From the NCBI GenBank assembly GCA_024236235.1, contig JACKKV010000001.1:186001-250000 (forward strand): a stretch of 64,000 nucleotides of DNA, read 5' to 3'. Made by a program: the position numbers and the translations under genes. This stretch comes from Novosphingobium sp. (lineage in GTDB: Bacteria; Pseudomonadota; Alphaproteobacteria; Sphingomonadales; Sphingomonadaceae). Positions 8,544 through 17,815 of the stretch are shown one piece after another; the first letter of the stretch is position 1; every line of letters starts with the position of its first letter. The notes under the pieces are model-generated. The model was not told the DNA's origin and did not search any database. It worked only from the letters and a program-made list of their open reading frames with translations.

Positions 8544-10730
8544 ATGGCAGAACTCGTCATCCGCAGGGGGCTGGAAGAACCGGATACCTCCGGCCAGTTC
8601 GTTCCGCACAAGCCCGCCCGGCCCGAAAAGACGCTGGGCGGCAAGCGGCTGAACATCGTCAGCGAATATGAACCGGCGGGCGATCAGCCACAGGCGATCG
8701 CCGAACTGGTGGGGGCCCTGCGCGAAGGCGAACGCACGCAGGTGCTGCTGGGCGTCACCGGATCGGGCAAGACCTTCACCATGGCCAAGGTGATCGAGGA
8801 ATTGCAGCGCCCCGCCCTGGTGCTGGCGCCCAACAAGATCCTTGCCGCGCAATTATACGGTGAATTCAAAAGCTTCTTTCCAGACAACGCGGTGGAATAT
8901 TTCGTATCCTATTACGATTACTACCAGCCCGAAGCCTATGTCCCGCGCAGCGACACCTACATCGAGAAGGAAAGCAGCGTTAACGAGGCGATTGACCGGA
9001 TGCGCCATTCGGCCACCCGCGCGCTTCTGGAACGGGACGATGTGATCATCGTCGCCTCCGTTTCCTGCCTGTACGGCATCGGCTCGGTCGAAACCTATTC
9101 CGCCATGATCTTCGACATCAAGGCCGGCGAAACGCAGGACCAGCGCGAAATCATCCGCAAGCTGGTGGCCCTGCAATACAAGCGCAACGACCATGCCTTC
9201 GCCCGCGGCAATTTCCGCGTGCGCGGCGACAGCCTGGAAGTGTTCCCCAGCCATTACGAGGACATGGCCTGGCGGATCAGCTTCTTCGGAGACGAGATCG
9301 AAGAGATCAGCGAATTCGATCCGCTGACCGGCAAGAAGGGGGCAAATCTCGACAAGGTGCGGATCTACGCCAATTCGCACTATGTCACCCCCGGCCCGAC
9401 GATGAAGCAGGCGATGGAGGCGATCCGTTTCGAACTGGCCGAACGCCTGAAGGAACTGAACGCCGAAGGCCGCCTGCTGGAAGCCCAGCGGCTGGAACAG
9501 CGCACCAATTTCGATCTGGAGATGATCGCCGCCACCGGCAGCTGTGCGGGGATCGAGAATTACTCGCGTTTTCTCACCGGTCGCCTGCCGGGCGAACCGC
9601 CGCCGACGCTGTTCGAATACCTGCCCGATAACGCACTGTTGTTCGTCGATGAAAGCCACCAGACCGTGCCGCAGGTCGGCGCGATGGCGCGGGGCGATCA
9701 CCGCCGCAAGATTACCCTTGCCGAATATGGCTTTCGCCTGCCCAGCTGCATTGACAACCGTCCGCTGCGCTTCAACGAATGGGACGCGATGCGCCCGCAA
9801 ACCGTGGCCGTTTCCGCCACGCCCGGATCGTGGGAAATGGAGCAATCGGGCGGTGCCTTTGCCGAACAAGTGATCCGCCCGACCGGCTTGATTGACCCGC
9901 CGGTGGAAATCCGCCCGGTGGAAGACCAGGTGCAGGACTGCATCAATGAATGCCGGCAGACCGCCGCGCGCGGTTATCGCACGCTGGTCACCACCCTGAC
10001 CAAGCGGATGGCGGAAGACCTTACCGAATTCATGCACGAGGCAGGCCTGCGCGTGCGCTACATGCATTCGGACGTGGAAACGCTGGAGCGCATCGAACTG
10101 ATTCGCGACCTGCGCCTTGGCGTCTATGACGTTCTGGTGGGCATCAACCTGCTGCGCGAAGGGCTGGACATTCCCGAATGCGGGCTGGTCTGCATTCTCG
10201 ATGCGGACAAGGAAGGTTTCCTGCGCAGCGAAACCAGCCTCATCCAGACCATCGGTCGCGCCGCGCGCAATGTGGATGGCCGGGTAATCCTTTATGCTGA
10301 CCGCATGACCGGCAGCATGGAACGCGCCATCGCCGAAACCGATCGCCGCCGCGAAAAGCAGCGCGCCTATAATCAGGAACACGGCATCACCCCCGAAACC
10401 ATCCGCCGCGCCATTCACGATATCGTGGCCGATACCGCCAGCCGCGATGGCGTGCTGGTGGAGATCGAGGATGAGGAACGCAACAACCTGGTTGGCCACA
10501 ACCTGCGCAGCTACATCGAGGAGCTGGAAGGCCGCATGCGCGCCGCCGCCGCCGATCTGGAGTTCGAGGAAGCCGGACGACTGAGGGACGAGATCAGGCG
10601 GCTGGAAGCAGACGAGCTGGGCCTGCCCGGAGAGGCCTCAAGAGCGCCCAAGGTCGGGCGCAGCAACGAAGGCAAGCCGGGCACGCGCAAGCTGCGCTAC
10701 GGCAAGACTCAGCGGAAGTGGGGGCGGTGA
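8544..10730 (+). CDS. uvrB: UvrABC excinuclease subunit B
   Basis: 728-residue UvrB, the ATP-dependent damage-recognition helicase of nucleotide excision repair. Visible landmarks are the Walker A motif [12 protein letters not shown], the beta-hairpin region [16 protein letters not shown], the helicase box DESHQT, the SATPG motif, QTIGRAARN (motif VI) and a C-terminal UvrC-binding coiled region ([20 protein letters not shown]). The start is MAELVIRRG at 8544; a Met three codons upstream (8535) is also possible. The gene stands alone. A sphingomonad palindromic repeat follows directly after the stop. Confidence 0.97.
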   Translation: MAELVIRRGLEEPDTSGQFVPHKPARPEKTLGGKRLNIVSEYEPAGDQPQAIAELVGALREGERTQVLLGVTGSGKTFTMAKVIEELQRPALVLAPNKILAAQLYGEFKSFFPDNAVEYFVSYYDYYQPEAYVPRSDTYIEKESSVNEAIDRMRHSATRALLERDDVIIVASVSCLYGIGSVETYSAMIFDIKAGETQDQREIIRKLVALQYKRNDHAFARGNFRVRGDSLEVFPSHYEDMAWRISFFGDEIEEISEFDPLTGKKGANLDKVRIYANSHYVTPGPTMKQAMEAIRFELAERLKELNAEGRLLEAQRLEQRTNFDLEMIAATGSCAGIENYSRFLTGRLPGEPPPTLFEYLPDNALLFVDESHQTVPQVGAMARGDHRRKITLAEYGFRLPSCIDNRPLRFNEWDAMRPQTVAVSATPGSWEMEQSGGAFAEQVIRPTGLIDPPVEIRPVEDQVQDCINECRQTAARGYRTLVTTLTKRMAEDLTEFMHEAGLRVRYMHSDVETLERIELIRDLRLGVYDVLVGINLLREGLDIPECGLVCILDADKEGFLRSETSLIQTIGRAARNVDGRVILYADRMTGSMERAIAETDRRREKQRAYNQEHGITPETIRRAIHDIVADTASRDGVLVEIEDEERNNLVGHNLRSYIEELEGRMRAAAADLEFEEAGRLRDEIRRLEADELGLPGEASRAPKVGRSNEGKPGTRKLRYGKTQRKWGR

Positions 10731-10741
10731 CGCGTTCCCAA

Positions 10742-10834
10742 CCCGTCATGCTGAACCTGCTTCAGCATCCATCGCGCCTCCGGGACCAACCTGAACAGGT
10801 GGGGGAATGGACCCTGAAACCGGTTCAGAGGGAC
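10742..10834. repeat. Intergenic palindromic repeat (CTGAA/TTCAG type)
   Basis: Directly after uvrB there is a two-hairpin element. The first stem is TGCTGAA (10749-10755) with TTCAGCA (10761-10767); the second is CCCTGAA (10812-10818) with TTCAGAGGG (10824-10832). The layout, GTCATGCTGAAC at the left and a GGACCCTGAAAC...GGTTCAG motif at the right, is that of an abundant dispersed repeat of sphingomonad genomes as I remember it. Translated in one frame it gives the spurious peptide NLLQHPSRLRD. It may act as a bidirectional 3'-end structure for uvrB. Confidence 0.7.
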
Positions 10835-10948
10835 AATATTGCCGTGGTGGGCAAAGTGTCACGCGTGTCTCATCCCCGACGCAGGGTGCCCGGCAGGGAA
10901 CAAATAGCGCCTTCCGGTGATGCCCGGCGCGCAATATCAGCGCGCGCA

Positions 10949-11437
10949 TTGCGCCGTCTTGCCTGCCTCTCCTTCCTCGCCCTTGCCGCCTGCGGGCAGG
11001 GGGATGACCATGCCGCGCAACGCATCGTGCTGGACGATCTTGCCGTGCGCGCATCGCAGCCGCTCCCCTCGCCTGACGTTGCCGGGGCACTATGGGCGGA
11101 ACAGCCGGGCGGAGCGCTGACATTCGGCAAGCCGGGCGCGCAGCCACTTCTAACCCTCGCCTGTTCCGGCGCAACGGCGCGCATCACCCGCCACGCCCCG
11201 GCAGAACCTGCGGCCAGGGCGCTGTTCGCGCTCATCGGTAATGGCACGGTCGCCCGGATCAAGGCGGACGAGAGCGAAGGCGAATGGCTGAGCGTGCTGC
11301 GCGCACAGGATTCGGCGCTGCGCGTGTTTTCAGGCTCCGGCCCGGTCGCGGCGACATTGCCGGGCGCGGGCACGCTCAATCTGGCGGGTTCACCCCTGCC
11401 GGGGCGGCTGCTGGCGCGTTGCCGCCCGTCTGGCTGA
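10949..11437 (+). CDS. Putative lipoprotein, 162 aa, start uncertain
   Basis: The frame is open from 10718, but its first part is translated repeat sequence and is not accepted. A signal peptide with lipobox is seen at RRLACLSFLALAACGQG, so the true start is probably the TTG at 10949 or a GTG further up (10886 is in frame). The mature part has two Cys (TLACSGATA and LARCRPSG) and no recognised domain; the phrase FGKPGAQPLLTLACSGATA recalls small proteins of unknown function in sphingomonads. Its 3' end overlaps the convergent dsbD-like gene by 62 bp, which is unusual. Confidence 0.5.
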   Translation: MRRLACLSFLALAACGQGDDHAAQRIVLDDLAVRASQPLPSPDVAGALWAEQPGGALTFGKPGAQPLLTLACSGATARITRHAPAEPAARALFALIGNGTVARIKADESEGEWLSVLRAQDSALRVFSGSGPVAATLPGAGTLNLAGSPLPGRLLARCRPSG

Positions 11438-13460
11438 CCAGTTCGACAAGGCTGTCCGGCCCCAGCACCTGCGGCAATTGCCGCGCCTCTCCCCCCGGCG
11501 GATACCACAGATAGAGCGGCACGCCCGCCGCGCCATGCGCGGTAAGGAAGCGCGTGATCGCCGGGTCGCGCCGGGTCCAGTCCCCGACCATGGGGATCAC
11601 CCCGGCTTCGGCGAAGGTCGCGCGCGTTGCCTCGCGCTCTATCGCCACGCTTTCATTGACCTTGCAGGTCACGCACCAGTCCGCCGTGAACCACAGGAAC
11701 ACCGGCTGCCCACTGGCGCGTGCCTGCGCCAGCGCCGCTTCGCTGAACGCGCGCGCGCCGGGCAGGCTGACCTGCGCCTTGACCGGCGCGGACAGGCTGG
11801 CGGGCAGCGCGAAGGCACCGAAAATGAGGAAGGGGGTGACGACAAGCCCGAAGGCTGGCCAGGCCATCCTGTCGGCCCGCTGCAACCGCCCCGCCACCAT
11901 CAACGCCATCATTAGCCCACCCGCCACGACGAGCGCGATCAGCGCAAAGCCCTTGCCGCCCAGCCTGCTCGCCAGCCACAGCAACGCCAGCGCGGTCAGC
12001 CCCATCGGGGCCGCCATCCAGTGGCGGAAGCGTTCCATCCATGGCCCCGGGCGGGGCAGCATCGCCCGCAGCGCTTGCACGAAACCCAGCGCCAGAAAGG
12101 GCAGCGCCAGCCCCAGCCCCAGCGCCGCGAACAGCGCCAGCGCCTGGACCGGCGGCAACAGCAGCGCCGCGCCCATCGCCGCAGCCATGAAGGGGCCGGT
12201 GCATGGCGTCGCCACAAACGCGGCCAGCAGGCCGGTGGCAAAGGCGCTGGCCGGTTCGCCGCTGCGCGTGATGGAGAGTGACGGCAGTTCGAACAGCCCG
12301 CCCAGATTGGCGGTGATCGCCACCGCCAGCAGCAGCAGCGCAACGACCACGCCCGGTTCCTGCAGCTGGAACGCCCAGCCCAGCTGCGCACCCGCCGCGC
12401 GCAGCGCCAGCAGCACCGCGCCCAGCGCCAGGCAGGCGAGCACAACGCCTGCGGTATAGGCCAGCCCTTCGGCGCGGGCCTGCGCCTGGCTTTCCCCGGC
12501 CCGGGCCAGGCTGATCGCCTTGAGGCTCAGCACCGGAAAGACGCAGGGCATGATGTTGAGGATCAAACCGCCCGCCAGCGCGCCCAGCAACAGCAACCAG
12601 TATGGCGCGGCGGGCGCGGAGGCATCGGACAGCGGCGTGCCATCTGCGGGAACCGCGCCGGGGACGGCCGTGAAACGCAGCCCCTCCCCGTCACCGAAGC
12701 TGACGATCCCTTCGACCGCGCGGGGCCGCACTCCGCCGCGCAGCGGAACCTCGGCAATCAACCGGTCACCCTTGCGACTGAAGCTTTGCACCGCCGCATA
12801 ATCGACCAGTTCCTCGGTCGCGATGAAGACATGCGGTCGAATCACATCCATGCTTGCGGGCAAGGGGATCGCCAGACGCAGCTTGTCGCCCGCCAGCGCG
12901 AATGCGCCCGCACCGTCAAGCAGCGGGGGAATCGCGGCGCGCCAACGATCAAACCGCGCATCGCCTGCCCCCATGCGCGGCAGTATATCAGCCTTCAGAA
13001 CCGCCTGCTCGGGCACGCAGACGCGGTCCGTGCAGGCCAGCCAATGCGCAGCCACCTCCACCGCATGCGGGCCGTTGCCTGCCCCGCCGCCGGGCAGGCT
13101 GAGCGGGATCATGACCGCATAATCCGCTTCATAGACGTGATTCATCAACCCGCCGATCAGCAATTGCTGCGGCACCGGGTAAAGCGCCTCCCCCGCAGTC
13201 CAGCCGGCGGGCAGGCGCCACTCAAGCTCCATCCCGAAACCCGCATCGCCCGGATTGCGCCAGTAACCGTGCCAGCCCGGTTCCGGCGTGAAGTGAAGCC
13301 ACAGGTTCAGCGCATTCTCACGACCCGCCACAGGTTCGGCCAGCAATTCGGCAGCAATATGATTGCGGGCGGGCTGCGCGGCAGCGGGCGGCGCCAACAG
13401 CGTCATGATCGCGCAGGCCAGCGCCATGACGATCCCGGTGAGCCTTATCCTTGCGCGCAT
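11376..13460 (-). CDS. DsbD-family thiol:disulphide interchange protein
   Basis: 694-residue inner-membrane electron transporter. A signal peptide (MRARIRLTGIVMALACAIMT, cleavage after AAAQP) precedes a periplasmic DsbD-alpha-like domain (to about residue 270, with Cys pair ACTDRVC). Eight or so membrane helices of the CcdA/DsbD type follow, with Cys in IMPCVFPVLSLKA and VATPCTGPFM. A C-terminal thioredoxin-like domain carries WCVTCK. It would pass electrons from cytoplasmic thioredoxin to periplasmic partners. It is divergent from the UbiH-like gene with only 27 bp between the starts, so the promoters overlap. Confidence 0.88.
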   Translation of the reverse strand: MRARIRLTGIVMALACAIMTLLAPPAAAQPARNHIAAELLAEPVAGRENALNLWLHFTPEPGWHGYWRNPGDAGFGMELEWRLPAGWTAGEALYPVPQQLLIGGLMNHVYEADYAVMIPLSLPGGGAGNGPHAVEVAAHWLACTDRVCVPEQAVLKADILPRMGAGDARFDRWRAAIPPLLDGAGAFALAGDKLRLAIPLPASMDVIRPHVFIATEELVDYAAVQSFSRKGDRLIAEVPLRGGVRPRAVEGIVSFGDGEGLRFTAVPGAVPADGTPLSDASAPAAPYWLLLLGALAGGLILNIMPCVFPVLSLKAISLARAGESQAQARAEGLAYTAGVVLACLALGAVLLALRAAGAQLGWAFQLQEPGVVVALLLLAVAITANLGGLFELPSLSITRSGEPASAFATGLLAAFVATPCTGPFMAAAMGAALLLPPVQALALFAALGLGLALPFLALGFVQALRAMLPRPGPWMERFRHWMAAPMGLTALALLWLASRLGGKGFALIALVVAGGLMMALMVAGRLQRADRMAWPAFGLVVTPFLIFGAFALPASLSAPVKAQVSLPGARAFSEAALAQARASGQPVFLWFTADWCVTCKVNESVAIEREATRATFAEAGVIPMVGDWTRRDPAITRFLTAHGAAGVPLYLWYPPGGEARQLPQVLGPDSLVELVSQTGGNAPAAAPAGVNPPD

Positions 13461-13487
13461 GATGCCGCCGATCTAGGAGCCTGAGCG

Positions 13488-14711
13488 ATGACGGACAAGC
13501 GCGATCTCCTGATCCTGGGCGGTGGGCTGGTGGGCATGACGCTGGCGCTGGCTGCTGCACGCCGGGGCCTGTCCAGCCATGTCGTCGATCTCGCCGACCC
13601 GGCAGAGCTGACTCAAGCGGGGTTTGACGGGCGCGCTTCCGCCATTTCCACCGCCAGCTGGAACCTTTTTTCGAATATCGGCCTTGGCCCTCGCCTCGCC
13701 CCGCATGGCTGCCCGATCGACGCGATCGCGGTGACCGACGGGATGAAGCCGGGCCGGATCGATTTTCGCCCCGAACCGGACGAGGCATCGCTTGGCCGCA
13801 TGTTCGCCAATCGCGAGTTGCGTCTGGCCCTGTTCGAAGCGGCGAAGGATGAACCGCTGATCGCCTGGCACGCACCGGCCAGGGTGATGGAGCGCGAGCG
13901 TGGCGAATTCGGCGTATCCGCACTTCTGGCCGACGGACGGCGGCTGGCAGCGGCGCTGATGTGCGCGGCGGAAGGACGCCGTTCGCCCACCCGCGACGAA
14001 GCCGGGCTGCCACTGGCGCATTGGGATTACCGCCACCGCGCGATGATCGCCGGGCTTTCGCATGAGAAGCCGCATGACAATGTGGCCTGGGAAATCTTCT
14101 ATCCGGCGGGGCCGTTCGCACTGCTGCCGATGCTGGACGGGCCGGATGGTTCGCACCGCAGCGCATTGGTGTGGACCGTGGCGGAAAAGGACGCGGCGGG
14201 CGTACTGGCGCTGTCGGACCGGGCCTTCGTCGCCGAAGTCGAACAGCGCATGCACGGCATTTTTGGCGCCATTGCGCTTGACAGTCCGCGCCAGTCCTAT
14301 CCGCTCGGCTTCCAGCATACGGCGAAAATCACCGCCCAGAGGCTGGCGCTGGTGGGCGACGCGGCGCATGGCATGCACCCCATTGCCGGCCAAGGGCTGA
14401 ACCTTGGCCTGCGCGACGTGGGGGCGCTGGTGGAAGTGCTGGCCGACGGGGCGCGGATCGGCCTCGATCCCGGCGATGCGCAACTGCTTGCCCGTTATGA
14501 ACGCTGGCGCAATCTCGACAATTTCAGCGTCTCCTTTGCCACGGACAGCCTCACCCGGCTGTTCGGTATCCCCGGTCGGCTCCCGTCCGCCATCCGCCGC
14601 TTCGGCATGGCCGGGGTGCAGCGGATCGGGCCGCTCAAGCGCTGGTTCATGGACGAGGCGCGTGGCATTTCCGGCCAGGTGCCGGAACTGCTGAAAAATC
14701 ACGCGGGCTGA
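13488..14711 (+). CDS. UbiH/UbiF-family FAD-dependent hydroxylase
   Basis: 407-residue flavoprotein monooxygenase of the ubiquinone-biosynthesis hydroxylase family. The N-terminal Rossmann motif is ILGGGLVGMTLALAAARRG, and the second FAD motif is GDAAHGMHPIAGQGLNLGLRD with the conserved GD. GRASAIS is the family motif for UbiH/UbiF/UbiL proteins. It should hydroxylate the quinone ring using O2 and NADPH. AGGAG lies before the ATG. The position on the ring (UbiH, UbiF or UbiL type) cannot be decided from sequence alone. Confidence 0.87.
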   Translation: MTDKRDLLILGGGLVGMTLALAAARRGLSSHVVDLADPAELTQAGFDGRASAISTASWNLFSNIGLGPRLAPHGCPIDAIAVTDGMKPGRIDFRPEPDEASLGRMFANRELRLALFEAAKDEPLIAWHAPARVMERERGEFGVSALLADGRRLAAALMCAAEGRRSPTRDEAGLPLAHWDYRHRAMIAGLSHEKPHDNVAWEIFYPAGPFALLPMLDGPDGSHRSALVWTVAEKDAAGVLALSDRAFVAEVEQRMHGIFGAIALDSPRQSYPLGFQHTAKITAQRLALVGDAAHGMHPIAGQGLNLGLRDVGALVEVLADGARIGLDPGDAQLLARYERWRNLDNFSVSFATDSLTRLFGIPGRLPSAIRRFGMAGVQRIGPLKRWFMDEARGISGQVPELLKNHAG

Positions 14712-14723
14712 AAGGCACCCGGT

Positions 14724-15125
14724 CTAGTCGAAAAACACCTGCTTCATGTGCAGCGTGTCGCAATATTCCTTCACCGCTGCGATCTTGCCGTCGCGCAGCG
14801 TCACCAGCAGGTGATAGAGATTGGAATAGACGCGGCCATTGTGCAGTTCGGCATGGCTTTCCGCCTCGACCGCAACCTTGTCCCCTTCGGCGATCATCGC
14901 GGTGGGCCAGATCTTCAGCGCGCCAGTCTTGTAAGCCGCCTTGGCACCTTCGACCAAAGCTGCAAACTGGTCACGCCCGTAAGTGCCGGACAATCCATCG
15001 ATCCGGCCCCCAACCCACCAGGTTGCGTCATCTGTCATCATCGCGGTCATCGCGGCAACATCGCCACGGCTGAACGCTTCGAGCAGCGCGGCGGCCGCAG
15101 CCTTGTTGTCATCAAGAACCGACAT
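14724..15125 (-). CDS. SnoaL/NTF2-like protein
   Basis: 133-residue cone-shaped alpha+beta fold protein (nuclear transport factor 2-like, SnoaL type): LLEAFSRGDVAAMTAMMTDD, ATWWVGG, and the ending GKIAAVKEYCDTLHMKQVFFD. Such proteins are often small isomerases or hydrolases of ring compounds. The ATG at 15125 shares bases with the upstream TGA (TGATG), so translation is coupled to the DHBP synthase. It is the last gene of the leftward operon of the catabolic island. Substrate unknown. Confidence 0.78.
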   Translation of the reverse strand: MSVLDDNKAAAAALLEAFSRGDVAAMTAMMTDDATWWVGGRIDGLSGTYGRDQFAALVEGAKAAYKTGALKIWPTAMIAEGDKVAVEAESHAELHNGRVYSNLYHLLVTLRDGKIAAVKEYCDTLHMKQVFFD

Positions 15126-16237
15126 CAATCATCCTCCTTCTCGGGCGCCACAGCCGTGCGCCCGACTACTTCCAGGCCAAACCCTTCCAGCGCCGCCATC
15201 TTGGTGGAACTGGAGGTCAGCAAATTCATCCGGCTAACCCCCAGATCCTGCAGGATCTGCGCGCCGATGCCATAATCGCGCGAGCCATATTGGCTGGCAT
15301 ATTCGCGCCGCCCCCCCTTCACCCGCCGGGACAGCGATTGCCGGTCCGGATCGCGCACGAACACCGCAACTGACGGCCCATCATGCTGCGCGATCTGTTG
15401 CAGCATGCGCGGCACATAATTGCGATGCGCCGATTTGAAGCCCAGCACGTCAGCGGTCAGATCGACCTGATGCACGCGCACCAGCGTCACCTCACCCTCA
15501 TGAATGCGTTTGCGCACCAGCGCCACATGTTCGCCATGGTCAATCAGGTCGCGATACACGTGAATGGTGAAATGATCGCCGAAGTGGGTTTCAAAGGGGG
15601 CTTCGGCCACCTTTTCGACCAGCTTTTCCGATTTGCGGCGATAGGCAATAAGATCGGCGATGGTGCCAATCTTCATCCCGTGTTTCTTCGCGAAGGGGAT
15701 GAGATCGGGCAGACGCGCCATCGTGCCGTCGTCATTCATCACTTCGCAGATCACCCCCGCCGGCGTCAGCCCGGCCAGACGCGAAATGTCGACTGCGGCC
15801 TCTGTATGTCCGGCGCGGATCAGCACCCCGCCATCGCGCGCGACCAGGGGAAAGACATGCCCCGGCGTGACCAGATCATCCGCCCCGCAGGCCGGGTTGA
15901 TGGCCACTGATATGGTGCGCGCCCGATCATAGGCGGAAATGCCGGTAGTGACGCCGTCGGCAGCCTCGATCGAGACGGTAAAGGCCGTGCCATGGCCCGA
16001 TCGATTATCGCTCGACATCTGTTCAAGCTGCAGGTCGCGCGCGCGCTGCGCGCTCAGCGCCAGGCAGATCAGGCCGCGCGCATGCAGCGCCATCTGGTTG
16101 ACCCGTTCAGGCGTGGCGAACTGGGCGGGAATGATGATGTCGCCTTCATTCTCGCGGTCGTCTGCATCGACCAGAATGAACGGCTTGCCGTTGCGCGCAT
16201 CGTCAATGATGTCCTCGATGGGGGAAACGCCGCTCAT
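15125..16237 (-). CDS. ribB: DHBP synthase with degenerate GTP cyclohydrolase II domain
   Basis: 370-residue RibBA-shaped protein. The N-terminal 3,4-dihydroxy-2-butanone 4-phosphate synthase domain is intact: DADDRENEGDI (metal and substrate site), TPGHVFPLVA and IRAGHTEAAVD. It makes the four-carbon unit of riboflavin from ribulose 5-phosphate. The C-terminal RibA-like half lacks the three zinc-binding Cys of GTP cyclohydrolase II: the region reads LTADVLGFKSAHRNYVPRML, with no Cys. This matches what is known as RibBX. It sits inside the catabolic operon (4-bp overlap with the DUF2889 gene), suggesting it supplies extra flavin for flavoenzymes such as the LLM monooxygenase. Confidence 0.88.
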   Translation of the reverse strand: MSGVSPIEDIIDDARNGKPFILVDADDRENEGDIIIPAQFATPERVNQMALHARGLICLALSAQRARDLQLEQMSSDNRSGHGTAFTVSIEAADGVTTGISAYDRARTISVAINPACGADDLVTPGHVFPLVARDGGVLIRAGHTEAAVDISRLAGLTPAGVICEVMNDDGTMARLPDLIPFAKKHGMKIGTIADLIAYRRKSEKLVEKVAEAPFETHFGDHFTIHVYRDLIDHGEHVALVRKRIHEGEVTLVRVHQVDLTADVLGFKSAHRNYVPRMLQQIAQHDGPSVAVFVRDPDRQSLSRRVKGGRREYASQYGSRDYGIGAQILQDLGVSRMNLLTSSSTKMAALEGFGLEVVGRTAVAPEKEDD

Positions 16238-17040
16238 GATCCCTCACGCCCTGTGCGCTCGCCTTCACGATCGCGCGGCGGCAGTCCTTCGGTGTGATCA
16301 CGGAAGAAGCCGACCATGTCCAGTGCTGTCTGAAAGGCAGGGTCGCTGTAACTGAAACAATTGCCCTTGCGGTGGGGTTCATCGCGCGCCGCAATCCGGG
16401 TCGTCCCGTCGACGATGAATTTTCGCCCGTGCGAAATGAACAGCATCATCTGCGCCATCTGCCACAGGTCGCGCTCGAAACCGGTGAACTGCTCATCCGC
16501 CCAGCGGCTGAACCCGCCAAACAGCGATCGCCCCGCATATTGTGCAGGCGCCACCATCGCCTCACCCTGAAGTTCCAGCGAAAGGGCAACTTCACCATCC
16601 ACTTTCACGATCAGGCTCTGGCGGTGATCCGCATCCGGATCCGTCACGGACAATTCGACGGTTTGATCCGCTACCCCGCGCTGAATCGCGGACAGGCCAA
16701 GGGCCGCCATGTCGATCAGATGCGTGCAATGCGCACCGCGCGAAAACCGCCCGGCGATGGCGCTTCGCCCCTGCGTCACATCGCAGCCGATGAATTGCTG
16801 CAGCAGCGCGACTGCGCCGGGGCAGGTGTCTTTCGGAAACCGCCGCATGGCCCCGGCAGTTGCCGTCACCACTGATCCGTCATGATCGATTTCCACGATC
16901 ATATCGTGGAAATCGTCATACAGGCTGACAGTCATCCGTCTTGGCGAGGCGACAAAGCCAAACCGCCGCCGGCATACGCCCGTGCCATAGGCCGGATTGG
17001 GCGGATAGCCGGTCAGCCGATCCTTGGCCGCCCCAGCCAC
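16234..17040 (-). CDS. DUF2889 protein
   Basis: About 268 residues of a DUF2889 family protein. Family-like features are PNPAYGTGVCRRRFGF near the start, LYDDFHDMIVEIDHDG, and RRFPKDTCPGAVALLQQFIG. Function is unknown. The GTG at 17040, four bases after the upstream crotonase stop, is chosen because it keeps the N-terminal family motif and avoids overlap; the frame is open to 17130. Its place between two crotonases and ribB in the operon links it to the catabolic island. Confidence 0.72.
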   Translation of the reverse strand: MAGAAKDRLTGYPPNPAYGTGVCRRRFGFVASPRRMTVSLYDDFHDMIVEIDHDGSVVTATAGAMRRFPKDTCPGAVALLQQFIGCDVTQGRSAIAGRFSRGAHCTHLIDMAALGLSAIQRGVADQTVELSVTDPDADHRQSLIVKVDGEVALSLELQGEAMVAPAQYAGRSLFGGFSRWADEQFTGFERDLWQMAQMMLFISHGRKFIVDGTTRIAARDEPHRKGNCFSYSDPAFQTALDMVGFFRDHTEGLPPRDREGERTGREGS

Positions 17041-17044
17041 CGAG

Positions 17045-17815
17045 TCAGCGCCCGGTCCAGACCGGTTTGCGCCCTTCGGCTCCGGCTGCGTTGCGTTCCT
17101 TGACGTCCTCGCTTTCGGCATATTGCTCAATCTCTTCGAAGCGCGTCATCAGCGCAACTTCGAGCGGATAACCAAGACGGCCATTGACGGCAGCCTTCGC
17201 CGCCTGGTTGGCCAGCGGCGCAGCCTTGTTGATCTTGGCGGCCCATTCCGCCGCCGCCGCTCCAAGGCCTTCCAGAGGCACCACTTCATTGGCCAGGCCG
17301 AACTGAGCAGCCGTAGCGGCATTGATGCGCTCCCCGGTCAGGATCATGGCCATGGCGATGTGATAAGGCAGCTGGCGCACGGCGCGGTGCACCACGCCGC
17401 ATTCGCCAATGATACCATGGCGGGTTTCGGGCAGGCCGAACTGGGCGTTTTCGGCCGCAACGATGATGTCCGCGCACATCGCCAGTTCGAAGCCGCCGCC
17501 CACGCAGAAGCCCTGCACGGCTGCGACCATCGGCTTCTTCAAGGTGACCAGCGGCCCGCCGATGCCGGTCAGCCCGCCAGCCAGCGCCATGCGGGTCTTG
17601 CGTTCCGGACCTTCGGACACATCCGCACCAATGCAGAATGCCTTTTCACCTTCAGCCGAAAGAATGACGGACCAGATGTCCGAATCCTCGTTGATCGTCG
17701 TCCACGCCTTGTAGAGCAGATCGTCCATGCCACCGGTAATGGCGTTCATGCCCTGCGGGCGGTTGAGCCGCACGTGCGCGACGTGATTTTCGACGCTGAA
17801 TTCGACGTCAGCCAT
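17045..17815 (-). CDS. Enoyl-CoA hydratase/isomerase family protein (second Glu missing)
   Basis: 256-residue crotonase-fold protein. The oxyanion-hole motif is AFCIGADVSEG and QGFCVGGGFELAMC. Of the two catalytic Glu of classical hydratases, the first is present (FGLPETRHGIIGECG) but the second is replaced: the helix that reads AMEMVLTG in rat hydratase is AMAMILTG here, as I recall that sequence. It may therefore catalyse isomerisation, hydrolysis or C-C cleavage rather than hydration. Its ATG overlaps the upstream crotonase TGA by one base (TGATG). Confidence 0.82.
   Translation of the reverse strand: MADVEFSVENHVAHVRLNRPQGMNAITGGMDDLLYKAWTTINEDSDIWSVILSAEGEKAFCIGADVSEGPERKTRMALAGGLTGIGGPLVTLKKPMVAAVQGFCVGGGFELAMCADIIVAAENAQFGLPETRHGIIGECGVVHRAVRQLPYHIAMAMILTGERINAATAAQFGLANEVVPLEGLGAAAAEWAAKINKAAPLANQAAKAAVNGRLGYPLEVALMTRFEEIEQYAESEDVKERNAAGAEGRKPVWTGR

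Noticed and set aside
8853..10499. 548-codon frame antisense to uvrB
   Set aside because: High-GC shadow frame; uvrB on the other strand is unmistakable.
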